Shown: piece by piece, positions 32,477 through 43,900 of the stretch
How positions within the stretch are numbered: the stretch's first letter is position 1
How the letters are laid out: every line of letters starts with the position of its first letter
Source of the DNA: Phaeoceros laevis
Taxonomy: Eukaryota; Anthocerotophyta; Anthocerotopsida; Notothyladales
Direction of reading: 5' to 3'
Assembly: GCA_049999765.1 (NCBI GenBank)
Contig: JBNGIQ010008907.1
Coordinates: forward strand, 1-64,000
Length of the DNA: 64,000 nt
Position numbers and translations under genes: made by a program
The notes under the pieces: model-generated
What the model was told of the DNA's origin: nothing
Database searches by the model: none
The model's input: the letters and a program-made list of their open reading frames with translations, nothing else

Positions 32477-33492
32477 TCAGGCTGAAAACTTGACACCTTC
32501 GTCATCAGTAGATGCTCCTCTGAACATGGCAGCTTTACCCCGTTGTTCCAATGTTCTCAGGGCTCGCAACAGTACAGTCCTGTCGATGTTGGCAAGTTCT
32601 GCATCCAAAATTGCCAGCAATCAGAACAAGGGGATGAGACTGCCCCAATCGGGAAAGGAAGCAGGTGCATACCAGTCCCTTTTGTATCATCCCCCGTTCG
32701 GATTTCTTCCAGTGTCATCACACCATCCTCCATCCCATTTTCTCGTACCTGACATGATCAAAAATTGTGAGTACTGAGGGCATTGCGCATATCCGCACAA
32801 TCTGCGAGGAGAAGACTCACAAATTGCATGATGGGATAGAGCAGAGAGACTACTCACAAATGGCAAATATTAGATTCAGCAGGAAGAAGACTCACAAATT
32901 GCAAGATGAGGTCAGCCCAATCCTGTATCCTATGCCAAAGTAAAAGGCACTTTCGATGTGATTTATCCAGCCACTCTGCCCTCCCTGCAGTTGCATGAGG
33001 ACACAATCATCTCTGTCCAGCTACGGATAAACTGGTTGTGTTTAGAGAGACTATCTCTGGAAGGGGAAGCAGACCTTCGGCAACCAGTGCCCCAAGGAAG
33101 ACTTCTCTGGCTTCGTAGCTCAATCTCCCTGCTCACGACTGCCTAATTAATCTCAATGTAATCAGCCAGAAAGCCATCACCATCAATGAAACATCCAGAT
33201 GCGCACTCACTCTCGATGGAGGGATTAACAAAGAGAGGAAACTCCTCTTCCAGATTGACAACAAAGACCTTGTGCTCTTTGCAGTACTGTAGGATAAGCT
33301 CCTTCCACAGCTGCACCTGCTTTTCTCGAGTGTCCCTCACCGGCTGCAGCCTGCAAAAACCAATATCAGAGCCGACGGAGTAGAGCAGTCATGTCCATGG
33401 AAAGGCGAGGGGGATGGATAGACTGACGTGAAGTAAGGTGGATAATTGTAGAAGTACGGCAGCTTGAAGGAGTCTCCGGTGTTCACGGCCAT
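32477..33492 (-). CDS. VPS25: ESCRT-II subunit VPS25
   Basis: Six exons on the minus strand: 33492-33428, 33350-33211, 33128-33075, 32984-32896, 32748-32673 and 32598-32477. All junctions are in phase and give 181 aa, the usual VPS25 length. Recognisable blocks: FKLPYFYNYPPYFTLQPVRD, KQVQLWKELILQYCKEHKVF, FPLFVNPSIERRLSYEAREV, AEWLDKSHRKCLLLWHRIQD, WADLILQFVRENGMEDGVMT and NIDRTVLLRALRTLEQRGKA, ending TDDEGVKFSA. Two winged-helix domains are expected. VPS25 links ESCRT-II to ESCRT-III at endosomes. The stop codon is 68 bp from the TOP3A stop (tail to tail); the start is 153 bp from the GH27 start (head to head). Confidence 0.95.
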
Positions 33493-33645
33493 GGTTGCGG
33501 GGCCAACGCGCTGCTGTGTGGCAATCAAAACCAAGGAGCCTTCAGTCTGAAGCGTATCAGAAGCGGATCACCTTGTGAAACTGGAATAACTTCCTGCAAA
33601 ATCCTACGTAGTCCAACGCTGTTTCGGTGGGTAAGGGAGGCGCTT
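33493..33645. promoter_or_regulatory. Short bidirectional promoter, VPS25 / GH27
   Basis: Only 153 bp separate the two divergent start codons. Both 5' UTRs and promoters must overlap here. No motif is confidently assigned. Confidence 0.5.
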
Positions 33646-36391
33646 ATGGCGCTGGTCAGGCGTCTCGTACTGCTACTCCTGTATTGCATTGCTGGCAGGT
33701 GCTTCCTTTTGCCTCCTCATTCAAGTTGAACGAGTCCATGCAGGAACTTTAGATGCGTACTGGTGACAACCATTTTGTGAATATCGCCGAGGAAGCTAAC
33801 CTTCTAGGCAGCAGCAGTGGTGGCCTCGAGGAGCCACCTTCCTAATGTTTCATCAGCGTTGCGTAGAAACTGCTACTGCTCTCTAACTTGGATTGTGTTG
33901 ATCAGGACATGTGGGGCAAGTAGCTCAACCCGTGTGACAAGCTCTGAGAGTGAACAAGGATTGGCTATGAGACCTCCAAGAGGGTGGAATTCCTACAATT
34001 CCTTCTCTTGGGTCATTACAGAAGAAGAATTCCTTGAAAACGCCCGGGTTGTGAAGGAAAGGCTGCTCAAATTTGGGTACGAGGTAGGAGGCATCGCAGT
34101 GTTCACCATTAAGGGAGGTGGTTTGCAATTTGTGAAGGGAATACCTTACCTGTTCTTTTGCAGTATGTCGTGGTGGATTGGCTCTGGTACAGGCAACTTA
34201 AACCGGGTTCAACAGTCAAGTCTTTGGGCTTTGATTTGATTGACGAGTGGGGAAGGCCAATACCTGACCCGGAACGCTGGCCTTCCTCGAAAAATGGCCA
34301 GGGATTTCGTCCCCTTGCTGATATTGTGCACTCTATGGGACTCAAGCTTGGAATCCACACCATGCACGGAATAGTAGCTGCAGCTGTGGAGCAGGATACT
34401 CCCATCTTTGGAGCCAAGGTTAGTAGACCTACACACCCTAGTGCTTACTGTCAAAGCTCACTGCACTTTCTCCAAGTGTGGTGAGATACATGATGCTCTC
34501 ATAGGGTAGCCCAGACGGAGATGGAGGAAGACCCTGGAGAGCAAGTGACATCGCTGTTCAACAGGACCAATGCCGATGGATGACCAAGTGTTTTGTTGGT
34601 GTAAATACCAGCTCTGATGCTGGCCTTGCGTACATAAATTCTCTTTATCAACAATTTGCTGCATGGGGCATCGACCTTGGTAGGACTCGCTTCTTCTGGT
34701 TTTCTTGGGGCATGTGAAGTTGTTTACAACAGGTAATCGAACGTCTTTGCGCCTGGAATGCAGTAAAACAAGACTGTGTTTTTGGTGGCCCTGATTTACG
34801 ACTTAATGAGATAGCTGCTACAAATGAGGTAAGCTCTCTCACAAAAGACGTAACTATTCTTTGTGCCCCCGTTGCTCTAGCCCTTCTTATCCTCATCCCA
34901 GGTAGCTGATGTGCATCAGGCAATAAAAGCCTCAGGGCGTCCCATACTGTATTCCATCTCGCCTGGCAAATGGGTCACTCTTAAGGAGGCCAAACTTGTT
35001 CAGAATATGAGTCACACTTTTAGAGTGTCGAATGACATCTGGGACAAATGGGGGCATTTGAGAAATCATTTTGACATATCCAGGTGATTCCTAGTGGATG
35101 GAAACATGTCAGTAGGCAAGGAAAGGCATACCAGTTGTATGGTTGGATGGAGCATCTTGTTAACGCTTGGAACTGTCAGACAATTCACGAGCCTCATTGG
35201 TGGGCATGGTTTGCATGGTGGAAGATCCTGGCCAGACTTAGATGCTCTCCCTCTGGGCTGGCTCTCCAAACCAAGTAAAAGCCTCGACTCCATGATTCTC
35301 TTAATCTACGGGAAGCAGGCTGAGATAACATACAAGACAGCTATTAACTCCCGTTGCCCACCTCGTTGCAGGTGTACCTTTTGGCCCTTCTCGTTGGTGT
35401 TCATTTACTGACGAAGAGCAGAGAGCAATGGTACATAGACTTGGAGAGATGGTTGCATCAGTCATGTGAAGCAAAACATGAGTTCACTAGGTACTCTGCT
35501 CTGTTCAGTAACGAGAGAACCACTCGCAGGTAACCCTGTGGACAATGGCAAGGTCCCCGTTGATGTATGGTGGCGATTTGCGGAAACTTGATGACTGGAT
35601 GTTCAACCTGATCACCCACCCTCTTGTGCTGGAAATCAATGACCACAGCTTTGCAAACGTGGAGGTGTGGTTGAAATTTTGAAGTTGCTTTTCATTCTGG
35701 GTGATCTGCAATTCGCATATGGGTAAAATTTCTGTATGCTCTTGCTCAGAAACTAAAATTGTCGTTTTCTTCCAGCTCACAAGAGCTATTGGCTCAAGCT
35801 TGTACGCAGTTACACGTTCACAGCTTGATGACAACCGAGTTTGGGCTGCTCGTGGCCTTGATGGTACTCCGACTCATGCTCTTCTCAACAGGAAATCTGA
35901 ACTTTTGTGCTTCTGGAGAGTAATTGTTCCTTGTTGCTTGAGCAGGCCAGTTCTACTTAGCTTATTTCAATCTGGGGCACTTCACGTCTGCAATCACAAC
36001 CAGCCTCAGTGACATGATGCAGCAGCTTAATGCTGGCGACCCCAACTCTCGTTGGAAGTGTGAAGTCGTGGATGGGTGGAGCGGCAGGTCACTGGGTGTT
36101 CTTACAGATACCATCTCCGTGGTTCTACAAATGCACAGTTCCACACTCTATGTCTTGAAGTGTGCTCCTGATGACTCGACTGCTATTGGGTCTCTCTCAG
36201 ATCACGGATTCAAGCAGACAGCCCTGACTGTGGTAGCAGCTCTCGTCGCGCTTATGCTGTTATGTCTCATCGTGACTTCTGTCATAGAGGTGGCAGGAAA
36301 TGGTAGATATAGTGTGTTCTCTCTGCACCTTTCACCTCCAATTTCCCCGAGCAGGTCCAGTAATCCTGACGACAAGGAGCCCCTGCTGTAA
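33646..36391 (+). CDS. GH27 melibiase-like glycosidase (APSE-type), membrane-anchored
   Basis: Eleven exons: 33646-33698, 33906-34083, 34164-34418, 34505-34679, 34764-34828, 34902-35083, 35180-35274, 35372-35430, 35530-35664, 35776-35863 and 35946-36391; 576 aa in frame. Exon 1 is a signal peptide (MALVRRLVLLLLYCIAG). The barrel shows PRGWNSYNSFSWVITEEEFL, YVVVDWLWY, GLKLGIHTMHG, the nucleophile region VKQDCVFGG (D about 224), RPILYSISPG, SNDIWDKWGH (acid/base region, about 287-290) and GGRSWPDLDALPLGWLS. Closest known type is the plant melibiase family that includes Arabidopsis APSE (beta-L-arabinopyranosidase), so the substrate could be L-arabinopyranose or alpha-galactose on cell-wall glycans. 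Unusual: a hydrophobic helix near the C-terminus (TVVAALVALMLLCLIVTSVI) suggests an anchored enzyme. Confidence 0.88.
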
Positions 36392-36528
36392 GCTTTCCGG
36401 CAGACAAGAAACTGAATAGACTAGCTACGATGTTCGTTCTGTATAAATATTGGTCTCTGGCTGTTATAGGTCTCTGATTCTCTGTCGACCGAAAGATTGA
36501 GACAACTAAGACTACATAAATTGATTGA

Positions 36529-39486
36529 TCATGCGGCCGCTAACTTCTTTACCCCTCCCTCGTTTGTCCAGTCGATGTCTGAAAGGGGATCGTCCTTTAG
36601 GTCCAAGCTTAATTCCTTCAACAACCTACGAACTTTCTCTATTTGACGGTGCCTCTCATCTCCTACTGTAAACGTGTGTACCTCTTTCCTGTGCTCCAGC
36701 CAGCTCTGACCAGGCTGCTTCCATGCACCTGCCTTTTTCCTGCTATCATCGATCTCCTTTGCAGCGTCCCACATCCCAGCTTGGGCGTAAGTGTTGTACA
36801 TCAGCACATAAGCCGCACTCTGATGAGGCACTAATTGTACCAGGCCATCAAAAGCTCGTCTTGCCAGTGACACATTGCCATGTTTGCAGCAGGCACCGAG
36901 CAGAGAGAACCAAATGCACCAACTCGGCTCCATTGGCATTTCTGAGATCAGCTCTTCTGCCTTGCTCAACAAGCCTGCCCTGCCAAAGAGGTCGACCATG
37001 CAAGCGTAGTGCTCAACTGCAGGAGTAAGGCCATGAATTGTACTCATGGACCGGAAGTATTCAAGACCCTTGTCCACCATGCCGGCATGACCGCACACAG
37101 AAAGAAGCAACAGGAATGTCACCCCATCCGGCTTTGTTCCTGAGCCACACAAGTTTGCAAAACATTGCAGCCCCATATCCCACTCTCCTTGCCGGGTGTA
37201 TCCAGCGAGTAGTGCATTCCATGCAACCAAATCCGGTTGGGACAAAGAATCAAACACAGCCTTAGCATCCAACATGCTGCCACATCTGCCATAAGCATCT
37301 ATGAGGGAGGTTCCTACACCAAGGCTTCCCCCGTAACCACTCTCCTCAATCTCGTGGTGAATCTGAATGCATTTATTCAGTGCTCCTGTATGACTACAAG
37401 CCTTCAGAAGGCCAAGAAATGTGGCCTTATCTGGTCTTACACCTTCTTGTTGCATTTGGGTATAAAGCTCCAAAGCCTTCTCCCCTTGCCCTTGATCGGC
37501 ATACCCTGCAAGTATTGCATTCCATGAAATAGAAGTGCGACAAGGCAGTCTGTCAAACACTTCATGCGCATCCTTCATGCTGCCACACTTTGCATACATA
37601 CTAACAAGAGTGCTAGCCACATAGATATCCGATTCATAACCCATACTAGCTGCCTCTGCATGTACAGCTTTGCTCTGTCGCAGGGCTTCTGTTTTGAGCG
37701 ATTGCCCCTCAACAGTGGTACTCTCTTCTCTTTCTGCGATACACCCACATGCCTGAAGCACACTTACGAAAGTCCTGTCATTCGGAGTCACACCAGCATC
37801 TTGCATTTTTTTGTACAGCTCCAAAGCTCTCTCCCCATCATCGTGCTGGGCACATCCCCCGAGCATTGAATTCCATAACACCACATCCCGCTGTGGCAGT
37901 TTATCAAAGACACTTTGTGCCTCCAGAAGGCTCCCGCACTTCGCGTACATACTCACAAGGGTGCTACCAAGAAACCCATCTGCACCATAACCTCTTGCAG
38001 TTGCTTCCGTATGCATTGCCCTGCCCCTCTGCAGCAACTCCCCTTTGCGGGAATGGCCGTCTGGAAGGCAGTTATCTTCTCTTCCTGCAAGATTACTGCA
38101 TGCCTTCAGCACAATAACAAAGGTGAAAACGTCCGGTTTAACTCTTTCATCTTGCATTTTGTCATAAAGGAGCAAAGCCTTGTCTTCTTGCTGCTGCTGC
38201 ACATATGCACCTAGAATTGCATTCCAGGACACAACATCTCGCTTTGAGAGTGTGTCAAAGATGCGCTGTGCATCACCTAGGCTCCCACACTTCGCATACA
38301 TGCTAACAAGAGTGTTGCCAACAAATGTATCAGAGTCATAACCCCTACTAGCAGCTTCAGAATGTATTGCCATCCCCTTCCGTAGTGACTCTTGTTTGAC
38401 AGATAGCCCATCTGCTACCTCCTTTTCTGCAAGGCAAGAACATGCCTTGAGTGCACTGACAAAGGTCCAGGCATCTGGGCTGATGCCGACAGATTCCATC
38501 TTGTCAAACAGTTCCAATGCCTTGCCTCCTTGATCGTTATAAGCATAACCTGCAAGCATAGCATTCCATGAAACAGTATTGGGCTCTGACATGGTGTCAA
38601 AAACTTGTCGTGCATCTACTAGACTTCCACATTTAACATACATATCAACTAGACTTGTCCCCACAAACACATCAGATTCGCATTTTTGGCTCACCGCTTG
38701 GGCATGAATTTGTTTGCCAGCATCCAGGTCAACTAAGCTGCCACAAGCTCCAAGTGCAGCAATAAAGGTGTACTTGTTCGGCTTCACACCTTCCCTCTGC
38801 ATCTGCTCATACATTTGGAGAGCCTGTCGGCTGTTTCCAGACCTAGTGAGCCCTGAGATTACAGCCGTCCAGGAAAAGACAGTTCGGCTTTGCAGCCCGT
38901 GGAACACTTTGAGGGCACCTTCAAGGTCACCACACTTCGCCAGTGCCTTGACAAGAGACTCACCCAAAAATCTGTGTGAATCGAGCCCCGTCTTCGCCAT
39001 ACACGCTTGCACCTGCTTGGTCTCAGCCAGAGCCTTCTTTCGTATGCACACTTGTAAAATGTCGCCATATATCTGCACTGTAGGCACGGTGCCCAGCTGG
39101 TCCAGGCGAAGCAAGGCATCGACTGCCTTTTCTAAACTTCCCTCCACACACAGACGCTTCAATGCAGTGGCATCCTCAGCACTGCTGGAAAAGAACAAGT
39201 CGAATTCATTGAGCTTACAACGGCCAAAGAGAACACATGAACCTTCAACAGATACAGCAATCCAGGTGAACATTACCCAACGAGTGCTCTGCTTTTGGTA
39301 TCGGCAATCAAGCCAGGCCCAGCTCCAGGTGACCCCTTCACGGCAACTTGAGGTTGGCAATTCAGTCTGAAAGGCTGATAACCCACCCCAGGAGATTTGC
39401 ACTGCTTGCTCGTCGTTAAATGTCCCTCCAATCTCTTGCCGTCCAATTCTGAATGCCGCCAACATGGCTGGAAACTCCACAACCAT
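36529..39486 (-). CDS. PLS-class PPR protein with E/E2 tail, 985 aa
   Basis: One open frame from ATG 39486. The first 105 or so residues are not repeat-like and may hide a 5' intron, because the leader is Trp-rich and does not resemble a transit peptide. PPR motifs follow from about residue 110 (ALKRLCVEGSLEKAVDALLR, then VFHGLQSRTVFSWTAVISGL and repeated TLVSMYAKCGSLGDAQRIFD). The C-terminus has YACMVDLFGRAGLLSKAEEL, then GAWKQPGQSWLEHRKEVHTF and TVGDERHRQIEKVRRLLKEL, and ends before a PG box. It is probably an organelle RNA-binding or editing specificity factor lacking its own deaminase. Three L motifs carry the lineage insert (for example IAEREESTTVEGQSLKTE). The relic at 60541-60887 preserves a copy of its C-terminus. 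Confidence 0.9.
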   Translation of the reverse strand: MVVEFPAMLAAFRIGRQEIGGTFNDEQAVQISWGGLSAFQTELPTSSCREGVTWSWAWLDCRYQKQSTRWVMFTWIAVSVEGSCVLFGRCKLNEFDLFFSSSAEDATALKRLCVEGSLEKAVDALLRLDQLGTVPTVQIYGDILQVCIRKKALAETKQVQACMAKTGLDSHRFLGESLVKALAKCGDLEGALKVFHGLQSRTVFSWTAVISGLTRSGNSRQALQMYEQMQREGVKPNKYTFIAALGACGSLVDLDAGKQIHAQAVSQKCESDVFVGTSLVDMYVKCGSLVDARQVFDTMSEPNTVSWNAMLAGYAYNDQGGKALELFDKMESVGISPDAWTFVSALKACSCLAEKEVADGLSVKQESLRKGMAIHSEAASRGYDSDTFVGNTLVSMYAKCGSLGDAQRIFDTLSKRDVVSWNAILGAYVQQQQEDKALLLYDKMQDERVKPDVFTFVIVLKACSNLAGREDNCLPDGHSRKGELLQRGRAMHTEATARGYGADGFLGSTLVSMYAKCGSLLEAQSVFDKLPQRDVVLWNSMLGGCAQHDDGERALELYKKMQDAGVTPNDRTFVSVLQACGCIAEREESTTVEGQSLKTEALRQSKAVHAEAASMGYESDIYVASTLVSMYAKCGSMKDAHEVFDRLPCRTSISWNAILAGYADQGQGEKALELYTQMQQEGVRPDKATFLGLLKACSHTGALNKCIQIHHEIEESGYGGSLGVGTSLIDAYGRCGSMLDAKAVFDSLSQPDLVAWNALLAGYTRQGEWDMGLQCFANLCGSGTKPDGVTFLLLLSVCGHAGMVDKGLEYFRSMSTIHGLTPAVEHYACMVDLFGRAGLLSKAEELISEMPMEPSWCIWFSLLGACCKHGNVSLARRAFDGLVQLVPHQSAAYVLMYNTYAQAGMWDAAKEIDDSRKKAGAWKQPGQSWLEHRKEVHTFTVGDERHRQIEKVRRLLKELSLDLKDDPLSDIDWTNEGGVKKLAAA

Positions 39487-39847
39487 TCAGCTCACTCCAA
39501 TGCAGCCCCACACGCCAATCGACACCATAACGGAAAGAATGGAAGCAGCACACCCTCCTCCATCTCACCTTGCTCCAGCAGCAGTTCCAACCTCCTGAAC
39601 GATTCTTAAGACAGTCATGGGCAGAACCAAGGCAGGGACACCATCCCGACATTGGGGTAGCTCGAGACATGGATTACAGCAGCCTTCTACGTCCATGAAA
39701 GCACAAGGGACATATCGACCATTCCATCCAGTCCCTGGCAATTCACCACTTGCTCACCATGCCTTCGACAACGTGATAAACTTCCACCATTTTGTGGACA
39801 TTGCACGGCAACTACTATGAAGTCTTATGACTCTTATCTCGACGAAC

Positions 39848-39945
39848 TACAACCTAGAGGCGGACTTGCCCCAGTTTGAAGATTTCGTGCTGCCCGAGCT
39901 AGAAGATCATTGGGGTGCTTGTGGTGGATGGTGCTCTGCAGTACC
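39848..39945 (+). pseudogene. Fragment of a THEP1-type NTPase gene
   Basis: ggcggacttgccccagtttg and the following bases to gagct resemble 40617-40665 of the intact gene downstream (gtggacttgccccaattcga...). Only about 100 bp can be aligned by eye and no frame is kept. It is likely a partial duplicate of the neighbour. Confidence 0.5.
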
Positions 39946-40321
39946 ACCATCACCCAGCCAGTCTGGGACCTCCTAGATTGTAGCAACCCGCCTCGTAAAT
40001 CAGAGCAACAACTATCGTGGCTTCGGATGTCGACTCTACCATGTGCCGGGAAGCCAGTTACTACAATTCCAGACGCAAAGCGGTCTCTTCAGGACACAAA
40101 CCAGTCGGAGGAAACGACTCCGACGGATCTCCTATCTGGCATGCGTTCGCTAGGAACTTTGGACCGCTAGGTTAGTTGCGCTCAGACATATACTGTGTAC
40201 GCGACGTGAACCTCAGGTTCTCTGTTTTGGGTTGGAAGTGCCCGTAGCTGCCAGTGAAGAGATTGCTCCAGCTCGAATCACCGCTCGTTCAGAACTTTCA
40301 TAAGTGCGTGGTGGTGGCGCT

Positions 40322-40960
40322 ATGAACACCATGCCACCTGCTGCCGCAGCCGCTGCAGTCTCCATGAAACCTCGAATATTTGTGACAGGTCCGCCTGGAG
40401 TGGGCAAGAGTACGCTGATTATGAAGGTTTTGGACAATCTGAAACAAGCTCATCCGCAAGTCTCGTTGCACGGATTTCTAACGAAGGAGGTGAGAAATGC
40501 AGCAGGCGAGAGAGTAGGATTCGAGGTATACACTATGGACGGGCGCAAGGCTCGGCTGGCCGCGGCCACTGCCCTGTGGTCTTCTCCCAGTGCACCACGC
40601 ATAGGCAAGTACAGTGTGGACTTGCCCCAATTCGAAGGTTTGGTGCTGCCGGAGCTGGCAAGAAGCAAACAGGACATTGGGTTGTGTGTGCTGGATGAGG
40701 TAGGCAAGATGGAGTTCTGCAGTTCCACTTTCTTTCCCACAGTGTGGGACATTCTGGAATCCAAGAATTCGTATGCCGTAATAGGCACCATTCCGATTAC
40801 CAGGACTGGACGGGACATCCCACAGGTGGAGAGGATCAAAATGCGCTCTGATGTTGAAGTTTACAGTCTTTCACAGAGCAACAGGGAAGCCATGGCCAAA
40901 GTAGTGTTCACGCACCTTCTATCTCTTTTGGAAGTCCACAGGTCTGAGACTGTGCCATAG
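40322..40960 (+). CDS. THEP1-family nucleoside-triphosphatase (NTPCR-like)
   Basis: Single exon, 212 aa, first ATG at 40322 (the frame is open slightly upstream without ATG). Walker A is GPPGVGKST at residues 23-31, followed by LIMKVLDNLK. LHGFLTKEVRNAAGERVGFE and GIGKYSVDL-type spacing (here RIGKYSVDLPQFEGLVLPEL) are family marks. Walker B is IGLCVLDEVGKMEF; a later block is YAVIGTIPITRTGRDIPQVE. The family hydrolyses NTPs with low turnover; its cellular role in plants is not settled. No targeting peptide is evident beyond an Ala-rich start. Confidence 0.9.
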   Translation: MNTMPPAAAAAAVSMKPRIFVTGPPGVGKSTLIMKVLDNLKQAHPQVSLHGFLTKEVRNAAGERVGFEVYTMDGRKARLAAATALWSSPSAPRIGKYSVDLPQFEGLVLPELARSKQDIGLCVLDEVGKMEFCSSTFFPTVWDILESKNSYAVIGTIPITRTGRDIPQVERIKMRSDVEVYSLSQSNREAMAKVVFTHLLSLLEVHRSETVP

Positions 40961-43900
40961 CTATTGCTGAAGCGCCGCCTTAGGCAATCAGAATCGAAGT
41001 AGCTGGTTCATCGTTATTGGGGTTGGACATCATCACAATTTACAAACTTCCATTCTTGCGTACTATTCAAACCTTCAAAGTCTAGCTGGATACATCAATG
41101 ATTTGGATTGGATTTCAAAGTAACCACATTTCTCCAGGCTTCCTGTTCCCTAGCATCACTTCATGAATGTGGTAGGCATTAGATGTTGCTGCAGACCAAT
41201 AAGACTTTATGTGAACTAGTAGGAATGGATGACAATCTGGGAGCTGAAACTGCCTTCAGTGCATCTGGGATGTTGAGCCTGCTCCCTTCCACATCCTCTG
41301 TCTTGGTTGTATTCAGTGGGACCAGACTAAAGCCTGAACAAGCCTAACGAGCACATATGATGCCCACGGTCAGGCCTATGCATGACTGCGCACCTTCGTT
41401 GGCCAGCCCCCAAGTTCGACATAAACCTCAAGCCTGCAGTGCCGTGGACACTGAGTTTCGGCCACGCAGGGCGGGAGAATGTGGAGAAACCGGGGACGAC
41501 CAGGCCTGAAACGTTGTAGTGGAGGGCGCTGGTGTGAAGTTGTGAACGGCCCACTGAAGCGCCGTTCACATAGCCTTTTCGGAGCGGCCCATCATGAGCT
41601 CATGAGCCGTGGTCCATTGGCAACTCAAAAACTCCCTCCTAGATAGATAGATAGAGGAGTGTTGAGTGCTGACTCCATTCTAGGGTACTAGCCGAGATAT
41701 TCGTAAACGATGAGGTTAATCAAATTCTCAAGATTTGTGCACTTTAATATGATAGAACCTCACACCTCACAACCTGCCTAATATGTCATGTGGAGCAATT
41801 TGGCCAGGAACCAATGAAAAAGTTTATTACATGCTATTAGATGCTTAAATGAAAATTTGAAAGCATTTTGTAGGAAAAATTCTTAACTCTATTGAGACTA
41901 AATTGTTGTGATGTTTTTTCGGTCTTTAATATTGCAGGTCTAACCACGTCTCGGTGCTTTGTTTTCTAGTTCTTCCTTCCCCAAACTATATATGACGATA
42001 GTTAGCTCGCCCTTGATTAAGTAAGTTGGCTGAAGACTGCAGCTAAGTAGAGTTTGAGATCCTTAGGCTTCTTTTTTTACAAGTCTATAGCTCAAAGATT
42101 CTGAAGGCTTTTCAGGAACCAACACTTCACAAGAATGTGGTTTCATGATTTCATTTATGAATTGAGTTCCTACATCATATAAGTTTGAAATCTGCTCATG
42201 TGCAAGAGTGTAGCTATTAAAGTTCTACAAGCATATATACCACAAGTGTTGCATGGTTCCCACATATAATGGACATAAACTACACAAAGCGTCCTTGGCT
42301 TCGTAGCTCTTTGCATTTTGAAGAAGACTGGGAACTTGTAAGTTGTGGAATTGAAAAGATATGTAGATCTATAGTCAATGGATTTCTAGGCAATACAGAG
42401 TTTGAAGATGGAGAATACATAAATATAAATACTGCTGCATGTCGTGCAGTAATGAGTCGGTAGTGGTAGAACAAGGGAGATGTTCCTGCAGTCAAGTGTT
42501 AACCTTTTACATGCTAAGCTAGCATTATGTCAGCTCCAGCACACAAGCTATGTCGCAAAAAGAAAGAAACACCGGCTGTTCACAATCAGATGCTCCATGC
42601 CGTAGATTCGTGTACAAACCTGGAGCATGGAAACAGATGGTTGAGTCTAGCACAATTACAAACAGTTTCAACAACAATGTATCAAGGAAGCTTGCACAAA
42701 ATTGAGATCACAGCTGCAGATGGAAAGCCGCAGGGCTGCTTAGGTTGAAATTTGCTAAAGACTGGGTTCAGTGGCGCCAGCGTCCTGTTTATCCTAGGGT
42801 TCTTCGCTCTATCTCTAATGATTGGCCAGCGCCGCCAGCGCGCGAAAGATTGCTATTCTGGATTTATAATTGCTATTGCCTATCGGCCCACCCACAATGG
42901 GTCAATTGAACCAGCATGGTAATTAACTAAGTAACAGCTGTATGAATAGAAAAAGCCTTAATGCTCGAAGGTGAACCACCATCAGCACCGACACCAGATC
43001 CCTGTTCACACTGCTTCCTCAGGGCATTCTTGCTGTTAGTCGATAGAGAACAACACATCCTGACATGCAACTCGTATTGCTTCTACTTCCTTTGGAACAT
43101 CGAAGTTGCTAGATTTGTTCAATAGCACATTAATGAAAGCAGCTAAAATAGTGGTGGAAGGTGGAATAGAGCCACATACCATATAGACTCTGTAAAGCAC
43201 CTTAAGATTAAGGACTTTGTTGAGAAATGGTTCACGTACAACAAATTTTTGGATCAACTAATTGGTTTGTTTAATTTTCTAAATGACTTACAAGTATATG
43301 GACAAGACATGAAAGTGCAAGGATATAGTGTATTCATTGCACTTGCTCTCACCGATGCACTAAAAGATGAGTTTCATCAATTTGTGCAAATAACTGATGC
43401 AAATTCACCAAATATTGATCGAAAACTTTTGGGAGACATACTCTATCATTCTAGCTGATTCCTCTGAGGAGCATTCTTTTTTGCAAAAGTTCCCTGTTGG
43501 TTTTACACAACTTTTGGCGACATTGCTAAAAAAGGTTGAGGACACTGATATTGCTGAAACATTGCCAATTTACAAAGTAGCACACATACTTGGCAGCGTA
43601 GTAGAGTCAAACTTGTATACAAATATGGCAAAGGTGGAACTTGACGAGTCGGAGTTTTATGAGATCCAGTTATGCAGTGAAGATTATGAATTAGCTCAAG
43701 CGTGTACTTCAATTTCTCGTAACATGGAGGCATCATTGGTGCATAATGCTGAAAATACTAACACATTTTCAGGCCAATCAAAAGAGGAGTTTTCTTTGAT
43801 AATACCACGTACAAAACAAAAAAAATCAGCTATCATCAAAGTGCTCCTTAGAGGAATGTATAGGTGGTTTTTCAGATTGTGGTTGCAGACTTGTAGTGAC

